Source: Aquiflexum sp. TKW24L
GTDB taxonomy: Bacteria; Bacteroidota; Bacteroidia; Cytophagales; Cyclobacteriaceae
DNA length: 64,000 bases
Assembly: GCF_023502205.1 (NCBI RefSeq)
Contig: NZ_JAMFLG010000003.1
Span: 1-64,000 of the forward strand
Direction: 5' to 3'
Made by a program: the position numbers and the translations under genes. This document shows, one piece after another, positions 19,601 through 26,518 of this stretch (its first letter is position 1; every line of letters begins with the position of its first letter). The notes beneath the pieces were generated by a model that ran no database searches, was not told the origin of the DNA, and saw only the letters and a program-made list of their open reading frames with translations.

Positions 19601-19816
19601 GACGCCGTTTACCTGCTGCTCAATCGGTGTTGCCACTGCCTGTTCAACATTGACAGCATTGGCACCGGTAAAATTGGTGGTCACTTGGACCATCGGAGGT
19701 GTGATGTCAGGGTATTTGGAAACAGGAATTCCCCTTAAAGTAATTAGGCCAATGATGATCATCAAGATCGAAATCACCATGGCAACTATTGGCCTACGTA
19801 TGAAAAATTCACTCAT
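16667..19816 (-). CDS. RND multidrug efflux pump, hydrophobe/amphiphile (AcrB/HAE1) family
   Basis: A 1049-residue inner-membrane proton-driven efflux transporter. Twelve membrane segments and two large periplasmic loops are evident. The N-terminus MSEFFIRRPIVAMVISI is characteristic, and the proton-relay pair is seen in GLVVDDAIVVVEAV in TM4. Full length matches AcrB/MexB (about 1030-1050). It lies between the adaptor gene (31 bp upstream) and the outer membrane factor, forming a complete pump. Likely substrates are lipophilic drugs, dyes or detergents. No dedicated regulator is next to it. Confidence 0.97.
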   Translation of the reverse strand: MSEFFIRRPIVAMVISILMIIIGLITLRGIPVSKYPDITPPMVQVTTNFTGANAVNVEQAVATPIEQQVNGVENMLYMKSINAADGSLTLQVSFEVGTDLDNANMLTQNRVSQATAKMPNEVKNFGVTTKKSLVFPLMLVSLSSPNKTYDGPFLNNFANINIVDQLKRLRGVGDVFLFGGADYSMRIWLNPDQLTKLNLTVNDVSNAVRKQNAISPGGKFGAAPSPPGVEYTYTVTLQERLVTEEEFGNIIVKSDDKGSIVRLKDISRIELGLDNYSSSSRLNANPAATIVVFQIPGSNALEVSEEVQKTMNELVNIFPDDLKYDISLNTTRAISVGIEEIIHTLFEAVFLVILVVFLFLQDWRATLIPLLTVPVSLIGTFIIFPMLGFSVNVLSLLGLVLAIGLVVDDAIVVVEAVMHNIEHGMKPKEATQKAMKEVGGPVIAIALILAAVFVPVAFAGGITGRLYQQFAITIAISVLFSAFNALTLSPALCALLLKPKKESNSGLQRFFNGFNRVFDRFTLGYTGVAAIVARKSIRSAIIIGIVMVFALIIGKDIPGGFVPEEDEGYYLVNIQLPDAASLERTDEVAAKVENILAQYEEIEYSTMVLGFSLITGSYSTNNAFVFISLKPWDERKRTSKQLIAETNLAFRNIVSEASAIAFGPPPIEGLGTSAGFTLQLQDRSGNTPQFLDEQAQLFIAEARKRPEIGNVFTLFRSNVPQKKILIDYDKAEKLGIDLAEITSTVSTYLGSAYLNDFNRFGRQYKVFVQAEGEDRLQPSDLSKYYVRSKSGEIIPLGTFTTVEDITGPANTNRFNMYRAAEISGAPKEGYSSIQAINALEEVAAGLPKELSIAWSNMSYQEKAAEGTGGTMFLMALIFVFLILAAQYESWKLPFSVLLGVPAAIFGAYLGLWMGGLWSTSYVNNVFSQIGLVMLIGLTAKNAILIVEFAKMEYEAGTPLLDAALKAAKLRLRPILMTSLAFMLGVVPLLTASGAGSEARKVMGMAVFSGTLIATIIGVIVVPGLYVLIESIGSKKKKPNEPLSTSEPTH

Positions 19817-19847
19817 AAAAACTTGGTGTCAGGTAGAGGTTTTAATT

Positions 19848-21002
19848 TTATTTGTTTTGTGAATTCTCAGGCCACTTTTGTTCTACAATTTCAATCTTCG
19901 CATTTGGATTCATCGTTGATGAACCAATGATGGCGATCTTGTCACCTGCGCTGAGCCCTTTGGTGATGATCCAGCCATCATCATATTTTGGTCCTATTTC
20001 TACAGGGATTGCTTTGACAGTACTCGAATCTGTAACTAAAAAAACCTGGCTAATATGCTGAAGTTGCGTAACAGCCCGCTGTGGGACTAAAATTGCATTT
20101 GGTAGCGTTCTGAACAATACCCTTGATTTCACAAACAAACCAGGTCTTAAAACTCCTTTTGAATTGGGAAATCGAGCTTCAATAGTCAAAGTTCCTGTTT
20201 TGGGATTCACTTCCCGGTCAGCAAAATCAACCTCCCCGGCTTCAGCGTAAACGGTTCCATCTGCCAATATCAAATGGACATTTTTCTTTGCCATGCTCAA
20301 TTCTTCAGTTGTCATCTGTGCTAGACGGAGGTATTCCCTTTCACTGATCTGGAACCTGACCCTAACTGCACCGATATTGGAAATGGTAGTCAAAACTGAC
20401 GTGGTACCTGATCTTGTCACAAAATCACCTACCCGAAAATTGGAAATTCCTACTAATCCGTCGAATGGAGCATATACTCTTGTGTACCCATATTCGATTT
20501 TGGTGTTCTCCAATGATGCTTCTGCGGCGCGGACTTGTGCTTGGGATGCTTCGTATTTCGCTTTGGCATTGTCTAGGTCCTGCTTGCTCAGGGCATTCAT
20601 ATCCGCCAAAGGTTTAACCCTGCTAAGTTCGCTTTGGGCACGGACCATTTCTGTCTCCATGGCTGCTAATTGGCTTTTTTCACGATCCACCCTAGTTTTG
20701 TATTGGATGTCATCTATGACATAAAGCAGGTCTCCTTTTTTTACAAAAGATCCTTCTTTAAAATTTACAGAAGTCACCCATCCTTCTACCCTGGCTCTGA
20801 TATCTACATCAGATTCCCCAAATACCTGGGCAACATATTCCTCATAGACAGGCACATCTTTTTGGATGGCTTTCACCACATTGACCTTTATGGGAGGTAA
20901 GATGACTTCTTCTTTTTTTGCGCATCCAACAGCAAAAAAAAGAGACAAAAAAACCAAGGTATGCTTTATTGCATATCGGGCGGATGTTGGGTAAAATCCC
21001 AT
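19848..21002 (-). CDS. RND efflux periplasmic adaptor lipoprotein
   Basis: A 384-residue membrane fusion protein (AcrA/MexA type). The ATG at 21002 yields a lipoprotein signal ending FFAVGC; an upstream ATG at 21056 would add 18 residues before it. The order is lipoyl half-motif, alpha-hairpin (about 95-165), lipoyl second half (YAPFDGLVGISNFRVGDFV), beta-barrel and membrane-proximal domain. It is the first gene of the three-gene efflux operon and links the pump to the outer membrane channel. Confidence 0.95.
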   Translation of the reverse strand: MGFYPTSARYAIKHTLVFLSLFFAVGCAKKEEVILPPIKVNVVKAIQKDVPVYEEYVAQVFGESDVDIRARVEGWVTSVNFKEGSFVKKGDLLYVIDDIQYKTRVDREKSQLAAMETEMVRAQSELSRVKPLADMNALSKQDLDNAKAKYEASQAQVRAAEASLENTKIEYGYTRVYAPFDGLVGISNFRVGDFVTRSGTTSVLTTISNIGAVRVRFQISEREYLRLAQMTTEELSMAKKNVHLILADGTVYAEAGEVDFADREVNPKTGTLTIEARFPNSKGVLRPGLFVKSRVLFRTLPNAILVPQRAVTQLQHISQVFLVTDSSTVKAIPVEIGPKYDDGWIITKGLSAGDKIAIIGSSTMNPNAKIEIVEQKWPENSQNK

Positions 21003-21333
21003 AATACTTAATTTGATGAAAGTGTAGAGGAAGAAAATAAAATAAACGCTTAACAAAATTAAGCTTTACTAGTATTTTTTACCAATTATACGAGGACTAA
21101 ACAACAATTCCCAATGTTCAATCTTCAAAAAAATATTGTTAAAGTCATATTTGTATTTTTTTTTATCACCTTCTCACCCAAATCCTATATTATTTATTTT
21201 TAGGCATTTAATAATATCGTATTTTGGCAATATTTGAATTGTGATTTAAATGTCGGCGAATTAGTGTAATGGAAAAATGATATTTAGGTGTGAATGTTTA
21301 CGAATCGATTTGATCAAATTATAACATTTAAAA

Positions 21334-21750
21334 ATGGTTAGAATTCTATACATACTGTTGATTTTTTGTATTGGAATATCCTGCCAAAAGAAAGAGGAGC
21401 AAGAAGCATTGACTTCTCAAACAAAGACTGAAAGAAAAGATTATATCAGGACGATTAATGGGGAAGACGAAATCTTAAACAAGGATCTCGTCAAGAAAGG
21501 GAAGGTATTGATTGCTTACTCAGATTGCTACGATTGCCACAGTGAGGAAAACCGAGCCAAAGGCCCTGCATTCAGGGATATAGCTAAGCGATATCCCGCC
21601 AATCAGATTTATGTAGAACATTTAGCCGGTCAGGTTATTCGGGGAAGCAGCGGTTCTTGGGGTTACCCTGTCATGACACCCCATGCTGAAGTTAAAAAAG
21701 AGGATGCAAGGGCCATGGCAACTTTCATCCTCTCTCTGAGAAGTCAGTGA
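21334..21750 (+). CDS. c-type cytochrome lipoprotein
   Basis: A 138-residue exported monohaem cytochrome c. The N-terminus is a lipoprotein signal (FCIGISC). The haem site is CYDCH near residue 66, and the distal Met ligand is probably in GYPVMTPH (about 109-116), the W-G-x3-M-x-P-H style of cytochrome c551/c552. It acts as a periplasmic electron carrier or as a small domain serving a dehydrogenase. It is alone on its strand and is followed by the repeat block, so the redox partner is unknown. Confidence 0.9.
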   Translation: MVRILYILLIFCIGISCQKKEEQEALTSQTKTERKDYIRTINGEDEILNKDLVKKGKVLIAYSDCYDCHSEENRAKGPAFRDIAKRYPANQIYVEHLAGQVIRGSSGSWGYPVMTPHAEVKKEDARAMATFILSLRSQ

Positions 21751-21761
21751 TCTAGATCTGA

Positions 21762-22245
21762 TTTTACCGCAAAGGACGGTAAGCTATCGCAATGGTCTCC
21801 CGTTATCCTGCTTCTCCAGAAGCCGGATCTAAGGGTTTTACCACAGAGCTCACAGTGAGCACAGAGGTAATTCACCATTCTTCCTTTCCTTTTTCTCCCC
21901 GGCTCCTGCGTGAGGTGATATTTTTTACCGCAAAGGACGCTAAGGTTTCGCAATGGTCGCGAAGGGGGATTATAATTTTACCACAGAGCTCACAGTGGGC
22001 ACAGAGGTAATTCACCATTCTTCCTTTCCTTTTCCTCTGCGGCTCCGCGTGAGGAAATATTTTTCAACCGCAATGAACGCCATTGTTTCGCAATGGTCGC
22101 GAAGGGGGATTATAATTTTAGCACAGAGCTCACAGTGAGCACAGAGGTAATTCACCATTCTTCCTTTCCTTTTTCTCTGCTGCTCCGCGTGAGGTGATAT
22201 TTTTTACCGCAATGGACGCTAAGGTATCGCAATGGTCGCGAAGGT
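21762..22245. repeat. Tandem array of an about 140-bp interspersed repeat
   Basis: Three adjacent units start with (C/G)CACAGAGCTCACAGTG at 21841, 21980 and 22121 (periods 139 and 141). Each contains TTCTTCCTTTCC, a GGCTCC-GCGTGAGG stretch and ACCGCAAAGGACGCTAAGG followed by CGCAATGGTCGCGAAGG. A partial unit precedes them at 21762-21810. Short open frames run through the units but show no gene-like features. Isolated copies recur at 23337-23385 and 23925-24030. Confidence 0.9.
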
Positions 22246-22493
22246 TTTGCCCCCTAATCCCCCTGAAGGAGGACTAAGGTCTAAAAAATATAATTTTGGT
22301 GGAAGTAGTTGTGTTTCATTGTGGGATTTTTCTAAAGTAGGTGATCCCCGACAATCATTTCTCCCAGTTTCATGACTTAGATGTTTTTGGAAGAAAAGTC
22401 CGCCGCTTCGGAGCGAAATATCGGTAGCCTGGGTAAGGTGATAAATCTAACTTTATACTTACATAAATTCCCATGCACCGCAGCCCATGGTAT
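22201..22493. repeat. Left copy of an about 290-bp repeat flanking the PIN module
   Basis: It starts in the last 140-bp unit (TTACCGCAATGGACGCTAAG), runs through TTTTGCCCCCTAATCCCCCT and ends with GGGTAAGGTG and GCACCGCAGCCCATGG. The same blocks in the same order occur at 23337-23608. The pair brackets the antitoxin-PIN genes. No gene is seen in 22246-22607. Confidence 0.75.
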
Positions 22494-22607
22494 AATGGAA
22501 CAACAATTATGGATTTGAGTGTGAGTAGAATTATGTTATGCTACAATTATAAATAAGTTTAAAATTTTAACCTTAGCTTCAAAATTCGTATAATTGATAA
22601 AAAAGCC

Positions 22608-22811
22608 ATGATCATAGAAAGAAGCAAAGATGAGGTGATATTCAGGTTACCTGGCAACACCAACATAGACGATCTACAAGATTTGACTGACCTTTTTGAG
22701 TTTAAGGAAATATCCGGGAAATCGAAAGCTAAACAAAAAGAGGTGGATGATCTTGTGAAGCAAATAAAAAAAGGAAGATGGGAGAAATCCAAAAATAAAC
22801 TTGAATTATGA
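22608..22811 (+). CDS. Putative antitoxin of a PIN toxin-antitoxin pair
   Basis: A 67-residue acidic/basic small protein (MIIERSKDEVIFRLPGNTN...). Its short N-terminal strand region and charged helical tail resemble antitoxins that precede PIN-domain genes. Its stop overlaps the PIN start by ATGA (22808-22811), the usual translational coupling of such pairs. It probably binds and blocks the PIN RNase and represses its own promoter. The family is inferred mainly from context. The partner gene is broken, so the pair may be decaying. Confidence 0.7.
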   Translation: MIIERSKDEVIFRLPGNTNIDDLQDLTDLFEFKEISGKSKAKQKEVDDLVKQIKKGRWEKSKNKLEL

Positions 22812-23248
22812 GAATTGTAGTTGATACCAATGTGGTGTTTAGTGCAATGTTAAATTCAAACAGCAAAATTGCCAAGATTTTTCTCCATCCCAAAAGTAAA
22901 TTTAATTTTTACGCTACCGAAAGGTTATTAGATGAAATTGATGAACACTCCGAAAAATTAATAAAGCTATCAGGATACTCCGAAGCTGAGTTTAAAAGGA
23001 TTTTGGCTATTTTTACCCATAAAATCAGGTTTATAAATTAAAGATTAATTCCTAAAAATGTTTTTGAAAAAACTTTGGTCCTCACTGAAGATGTCGATAT
23101 CGACGACACAGAATTTGTAGCTTTGACGGAACACATTAAGGGTAAGTTTTGGAGTGGGGACAAAGCATTGCAAAAAGGACTCAAAAATAAAGGATGGGAT
23201 AAATTTATTACAACAGATCAGCTTTTTGGGATAATTGATTTAAAATAA
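22808..23248 (+). pseudogene. PIN-domain toxin gene interrupted by an in-frame TAA
   Basis: The reading frame starts RIVVDTNVVFSAML (PIN strand 1 with the acidic Asp) and stops at TAA 23039-23041 after 77 residues. In the same frame, without any shift, it continues from 23042 to 23248 as RLIPKNVFEKT...DVDIDDTEFVALTEH...FWSGDKALQKGLKNKGW...FITTDQL. This supplies the missing acidic residues and C-terminus of a PIN_3-type RNase (about 146 residues in full). A single base change explains the break; restoring Glu (GAA) would fit the context. The toxin is probably inactive unless the stop is read through or is a sequence error. Confidence 0.85.
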
Positions 23249-23336
23249 ATGTAAAATAAACTTTTTTAGGCAAATTAAAACTTAGCCGGAAGTTCAAAAA
23301 TAGGAGAATCCTAATTACCGAAATGGTAGGGGGAGT

Positions 23337-23608
23337 TTTTTTACCGCAATGGACACGAAGGTTTCGCAATGGTCGCGAAGGTTTTGCCCCCTAATCCCCC
23401 TGGAGGGGGACAAAGGTCAAACAAATAGGAATTTGGTTTGAGTTGGGGTGAAATGAAATCCTAATCGCCGATGTTTATGTTTCCTCAAAAGTGAATTTGA
23501 ATGGTTTGGGGCAAAAGCCACATCGTGGCGAAATATTGGTAGACATGGGTAAGGTGCTAAAACCATCTTGATACTATCACAAATCTCCCTGCACCGCAGC
23601 CCATGGTT
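23337..23608. repeat. Right copy of the about 290-bp repeat flanking the PIN module
   Basis: It contains TTTACCGCAATGGAC, TTTTGCCCCCTAATCCCCCT, GGGTAAGGTG and GCACCGCAGCCCATGG in the same order as 22201-22493, with divergence in between. Confidence 0.75.
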
Positions 23609-23735
23609 AAACAGGAATGCCGTTATTTTTATTTCGGTCCCGGATTTTGTAAATAGAAGAATTTTCAATACCGAAATGGAGGGGGTGTTTTTTCAAATTC
23701 AATTGATTATTTCATTTTTTACGTATTCTTCTTGT

Positions 23736-23880
23736 GTCACTTTTTGTCCCCGATAAATACGGGGCAGGCTTTGAAACAAAAAGTAACCAAAAAGTTCAAG
23801 CGCAATAATCCTTCCCCGCTCAAGGCCACCGCCGGCCCGGAATTGCGCTTCCTTCGCGCAGTTGTTCCATAGTATGAATT
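23736..23880. repeat. Hairpin-rich interspersed repeat
   Basis: A nested inverted repeat: outer arms ACTTTTTGT (23739-23747) and ACAAAAAGT (23776-23784), inner arms CCCCG (23748-23752) and CGGGG (23760-23764). A GC-rich tail (CCACCGCCGGCCCGGAATTG) follows. It looks like a common Bacteroidota intergenic repeat. No gene is seen. Confidence 0.65.
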
Positions 23881-23924
23881 TTTCGAAAGAGGAAGATTAC
23901 TAACTGCCAATGTTTGTGTCGCCA

Positions 23925-24200
23925 CAAATATTCTTCCTTTCCTTTTTCTCTGCGGCTCCGCGTGAGGAAATATTTTTTAACCGCAAAGGACGGTAAGGTA
24001 TCGCAATGGTCGCAAGGGATTTGATTTGACAAAACAAGGCACTTTGAAAAGATCCCGGAGGGATCAAATATCTAGTTACCCCGCATTGCAATGCGGGGAT
24101 AAGAAAACTATATAACAAGGCTACACCAATCCTGAAGGGATTGAATGTATCTGCATATCCCAGGAATTTTTTGCCTGCCCTATACATCATGGGTGACAAA
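23925..24200. repeat. Isolated copy of the 140-bp repeat plus a second repeat block
   Basis: 23925-24030 repeats the TTCTTCCTTTCC ... GGCTCCGCGTGAGG ... CGCAATGGTCGC part of the array at 21.8 kb. 24041-24200 holds short inverted motifs such as GATCCCGGAGGGATC and CCCCGCATTGCAATGCGGGG. Both resemble interspersed REP-like DNA and no gene is visible. Confidence 0.6.
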
Positions 24201-24394
24201 AGAATTGAATAAGGATTGGACTTGCATTGGACATGAATTGGTCAAGCACTGGTCAATGGGTAAGGATACTACAGGACTGACTTTACTTTGAGGTAAGGGA
24301 ACCTCAGGACTGCTACAGGGATAAGTAGGGGATGGGAGTAGGGGAATCTAAGGATTGGGGGTAGATAGAAAGTAGCTCAAGGGTAACCCAGAGG

Positions 24395-24473
24395 CGGAGT
24401 ATCTATAGCTAGGACACGGAGTATAGGTAACTAGGACACGGAGTATCCCTAGCTAGGACACGGAGTATGGATA
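24395..24473. repeat. 22-bp tandem repeat, about 3.6 units
   Basis: Units start with CGGAGTAT at 24395, 24417, 24439 and 24461 and share CTAGGACA at the end, with a variable 6-base middle. It lies in a purine-rich 300-bp stretch (24210-24520) without a gene. It is not a CRISPR: there are no unique spacers and the period is too short. Confidence 0.8.
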
Positions 24474-24583
24474 GGGGGAGTATAGGGGAAGGTGGGAGGG
24501 ACTATACCTGAAGGGTAGGGGAACATGCACCCAAACCCATGACACAAACCTTTTTTTGATTATCAGGCCTTTACTTATTTTTT

Positions 24584-24641
24584 GAAAAATACCCTGATCA
24601 CGTGATAGGGAACAAAGGGAATTTAGGAGTAGATTAGCAAT
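24584..24641 (+). promoter_or_regulatory. Shared defence-gene leader element, copy 1 (before HNH)
   Basis: A 57-bp element starting GAAAAATACCCTGATCA that begins exactly 84 bp upstream of the HNH start codon. It contains a near-palindrome ACCCTGATCACGTGATAGGG (24591-24610). About 52 of 57 positions match 28700-28758, which begins exactly 84 bp before hsdM. It is a candidate operator/promoter; function is inferred. Confidence 0.6.
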
Positions 24642-24667
24642 ACAATAATAATTCTATAACCGGTAAC

Positions 24668-24970
24668 ATGGATTATCAGATTTTAATTTTTCTAATTATC
24701 ATAATCGTAATTCCGATAATTAAATGGTTGCTGTTTGAGGAAAAGAGAAAGCGTCGGCGGGATTATTATATCAACGAATACCTCAAATCAGATTCATGGA
24801 GCCGCAAAAGATATATAGTGCTCAAAAGAGATAATTGGACCTGTGTGTATTGTGGAAATAGAGCGACCCAAGTTCATCATAAAAAATACGGAAAAAACAA
24901 CATCGGGAAAGAACCAATAGAATGGCTTGTATCCATCTGCCAATCCTGCCATGAAGCCATGCATAGGTAA
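24668..24970 (+). CDS. Small membrane-anchored HNH endonuclease
   Basis: A 100-residue protein. Residues 4-22 are a strongly hydrophobic segment (LIFLIIIIVIPIIKWLLF), then a basic stretch, then an HNH domain: CVYCG, QVHHKKYG, and the second zinc-binding pair in CQSCHEAMHR. Such HNH proteins cut DNA, and the anchor suggests it acts at the membrane, for example on incoming DNA. It has its own leader element and terminator and opens the run of defence genes. A role in defence is inferred from neighbours; it could also be a mobile-element nuclease remnant. Confidence 0.85.
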   Translation: MDYQILIFLIIIIVIPIIKWLLFEEKRKRRRDYYINEYLKSDSWSRKRYIVLKRDNWTCVYCGNRATQVHHKKYGKNNIGKEPIEWLVSICQSCHEAMHR

Positions 24971-24976
24971 GAACAG

Positions 24977-25003
24977 GAGCGAGTAACACCGCTCTCTTTT
25001 TTT
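24977..25003 (+). terminator. Terminator after HNH gene
   Basis: Stem GAGCG/CGCTC with an 8-base loop, followed by a T-rich run. The same stem sequence is used by the terminator after the CBASS genes at 28624-28652. Confidence 0.75.
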
Positions 25004-25076
25004 GTCTTTTCATAAAAGGTATTTTCTGTTTTTCTTTAGATCATCTCCGTTTTTGGTAAATAATTCTTTCAATAAT

Positions 25077-25097
25077 TAAAAAATACCCTGATTAAGG
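25077..25097 (+). promoter_or_regulatory. Shared defence-gene leader element, partial copy 2 (before TIR gene)
   Basis: AAAAAATACCCTGATTAAGG repeats the first 20 bases of the 57-bp leader element, but the rest has diverged and the palindrome is lost. It lies 161 bp before the TIR gene start. Confidence 0.5.
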
Positions 25098-25237
25098 TAT
25101 TTTTATGTTCTTAGGGAATGGGTAAGTTTGAAAATCGGTTGATGGAGATTGAGGTGATAATTTGGGATCAATTTTGATAAAAATCCAATTTGATTTTGTG
25201 AATGGAAACTAGGCCTATTTCTACGATTTAGTAAGAT

Positions 25238-26281
25238 ATGTCTGGGAAAACCAGATATATAATTGAGTTAGCCAACAAACTGAAACATGACACTATGGAA
25301 GTCTTAGAAGAAATAACAACAGCAAGAGGTAAAAAACTGCAGCTTTTGAAAGGCGATTTGACAAAGATTCCCGAAAGCCATAAAGTTGATGTTTTAGTTC
25401 TTTCTGCGTATCCCAATGACTATATTCCTACTCCATCTTCTTTGATAGGTGCACTTTTTAGTGCAGGTCTCTCTGTTAGTGCATTAGCAAGAGATAAAGA
25501 AATTGATTTGAGAATGCAATTTCATTGTTGGTTATCTAAAGAAATTAATTTTCAAAACATTAGAAGAGTTTTGTGCTTTGAACCAACGGAAAGATGGAAT
25601 CCCTACAGCTTAATCGCTGGAATATTTCAAAGTATTATGCCATTTACTATCACTCATTCCATTAAAACAGTGGCAATGCCATTGGTTTTGACCGGCGACC
25701 AAGGATATTCGAGCCTGGAAGTTGTAAAAGAGCTTGTAAAAACATGTCTATTCTGGTTGGATAACGACTCTTCTTTAGAAGTGATTAAAATAGTTGAGAG
25801 AGGTGGTTTTAAAATCGACCTACTAAGTGAAGCATTTAAATCTCAAAAACTGATTTACAATCAGCAAATTGGCAATATAAATAAATACGATTTTTTTATA
25901 AGCTATAGCAGAAAAAATGCAAATCATGCTCACGCAATTGAAAAGAAACTTTCAAGCAAATTCAAAGTGTTTTTTGATACGCAAAGCATTGACGTAGGTA
26001 CGAACTGGTTAGGAAAGATAAACACAAGTTTAAAAAGTTCAGAGAGATTTATAGTGTGCATCTCGCCAGACTATCTTGATTCTAAAATGTGCAGATACGA
26101 GTATTTATTTTGCAACCTAAAGTTCATAAACCAAGGGGATGATTATGTGTTGCCAGTTTATTTGTACAATGCAGATTTACCATTCGAAATGCAAGTCCTA
26201 AATTTCTACGATGCTAGAGAAGGACTAAGTCATAAAATAGATGACTTCTGTGGCAAATTAATTGAAAAGTACGAAGGCTAA
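25238..26281 (+). CDS. TIR-domain protein with macro-like N-terminal domain
   Basis: A 347-residue cytoplasmic protein. The C-terminus (about 215-347) is a TIR domain starting KYDFFISYSRKNANHAHAIE; E288 in SKMCRYEYLF is placed like the catalytic Glu of TIR NADases. The N-terminus (about 30-195) looks macro-like: LQLLKGDLTKI, a VDVLVLSAYPNDY strand, and a loop MPLVLTGDQGYSSLEVVKEL resembling the phosphate-binding loop of macro domains. That fold binds ADP-ribose-type ligands, which TIR enzymes make from NAD+. It lies 237 bp upstream of the CBASS pair on the same strand, suggesting an accessory effector or a separate NAD-depleting defence protein. TIR is firm; the macro assignment is inference. 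Confidence 0.85.
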   Translation: MSGKTRYIIELANKLKHDTMEVLEEITTARGKKLQLLKGDLTKIPESHKVDVLVLSAYPNDYIPTPSSLIGALFSAGLSVSALARDKEIDLRMQFHCWLSKEINFQNIRRVLCFEPTERWNPYSLIAGIFQSIMPFTITHSIKTVAMPLVLTGDQGYSSLEVVKELVKTCLFWLDNDSSLEVIKIVERGGFKIDLLSEAFKSQKLIYNQQIGNINKYDFFISYSRKNANHAHAIEKKLSSKFKVFFDTQSIDVGTNWLGKINTSLKSSERFIVCISPDYLDSKMCRYEYLFCNLKFINQGDDYVLPVYLYNADLPFEMQVLNFYDAREGLSHKIDDFCGKLIEKYEG

Positions 26282-26283
26282 CA

Positions 26284-26396
26284 CGCGTTTGGCTGCAATG
26301 GGGGTTTTAGTGCAAAACTGCAACCTTGTTCGTACTTTAGTACGTCGTACTGGTAGTCAAGTGTGGTGCTCCTTATCCCCCACTGCGCCAAGCGCG
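26284..26396 (+). other. Long GC-rich inverted repeat between TIR and CD-NTase genes
   Basis: Arms CGCGTTTGGCTGCAATGGGG (26284-26303, plus one more G) and CCCCCACTGCGCCAAGCGCG (26377-26396) pair over about 20 bp with one bulged T and two wobble-type mismatches. The loop contains GTACTTTAGTAC (26332-26343). It begins 3 bases after the TIR stop and is much richer in GC than its neighbours. It could be a folded recombination site, a non-coding RNA or a terminator-like barrier. A short open frame through it shows no protein features. Confidence 0.6.
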
Positions 26397-26518
26397 AGAA
26401 CGATACCGGAAAGGCTTTGGCTACATTTATGGCATCAACTGACTTGCTTTTTGCTGACAATTTTTCAGAGAATTACAAAAGGCACAATGGTTGAATAACA
26501 CTTTAAAAATTTCATAAA

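Noticed and set aside
21792-22138. Short open frames in the 140-bp repeat array
   Set aside because: They repeat only because the DNA repeats, and they have no start signal or protein family features.
24395-24473. CRISPR array
   Set aside because: Repeats are 22 bp head-to-tail with partial variation and no unique spacers; no cas genes in the window.
26279-26400. Integron attC site
   Set aside because: The fold is attC-like, but a proper GTTRRRY core is not found on the right side and no integron integrase is in the window.
26262-26498. 78-codon open frame between the TIR and CD-NTase genes
   Set aside because: It runs through the long inverted repeat and overlaps the TIR gene end; no protein features.
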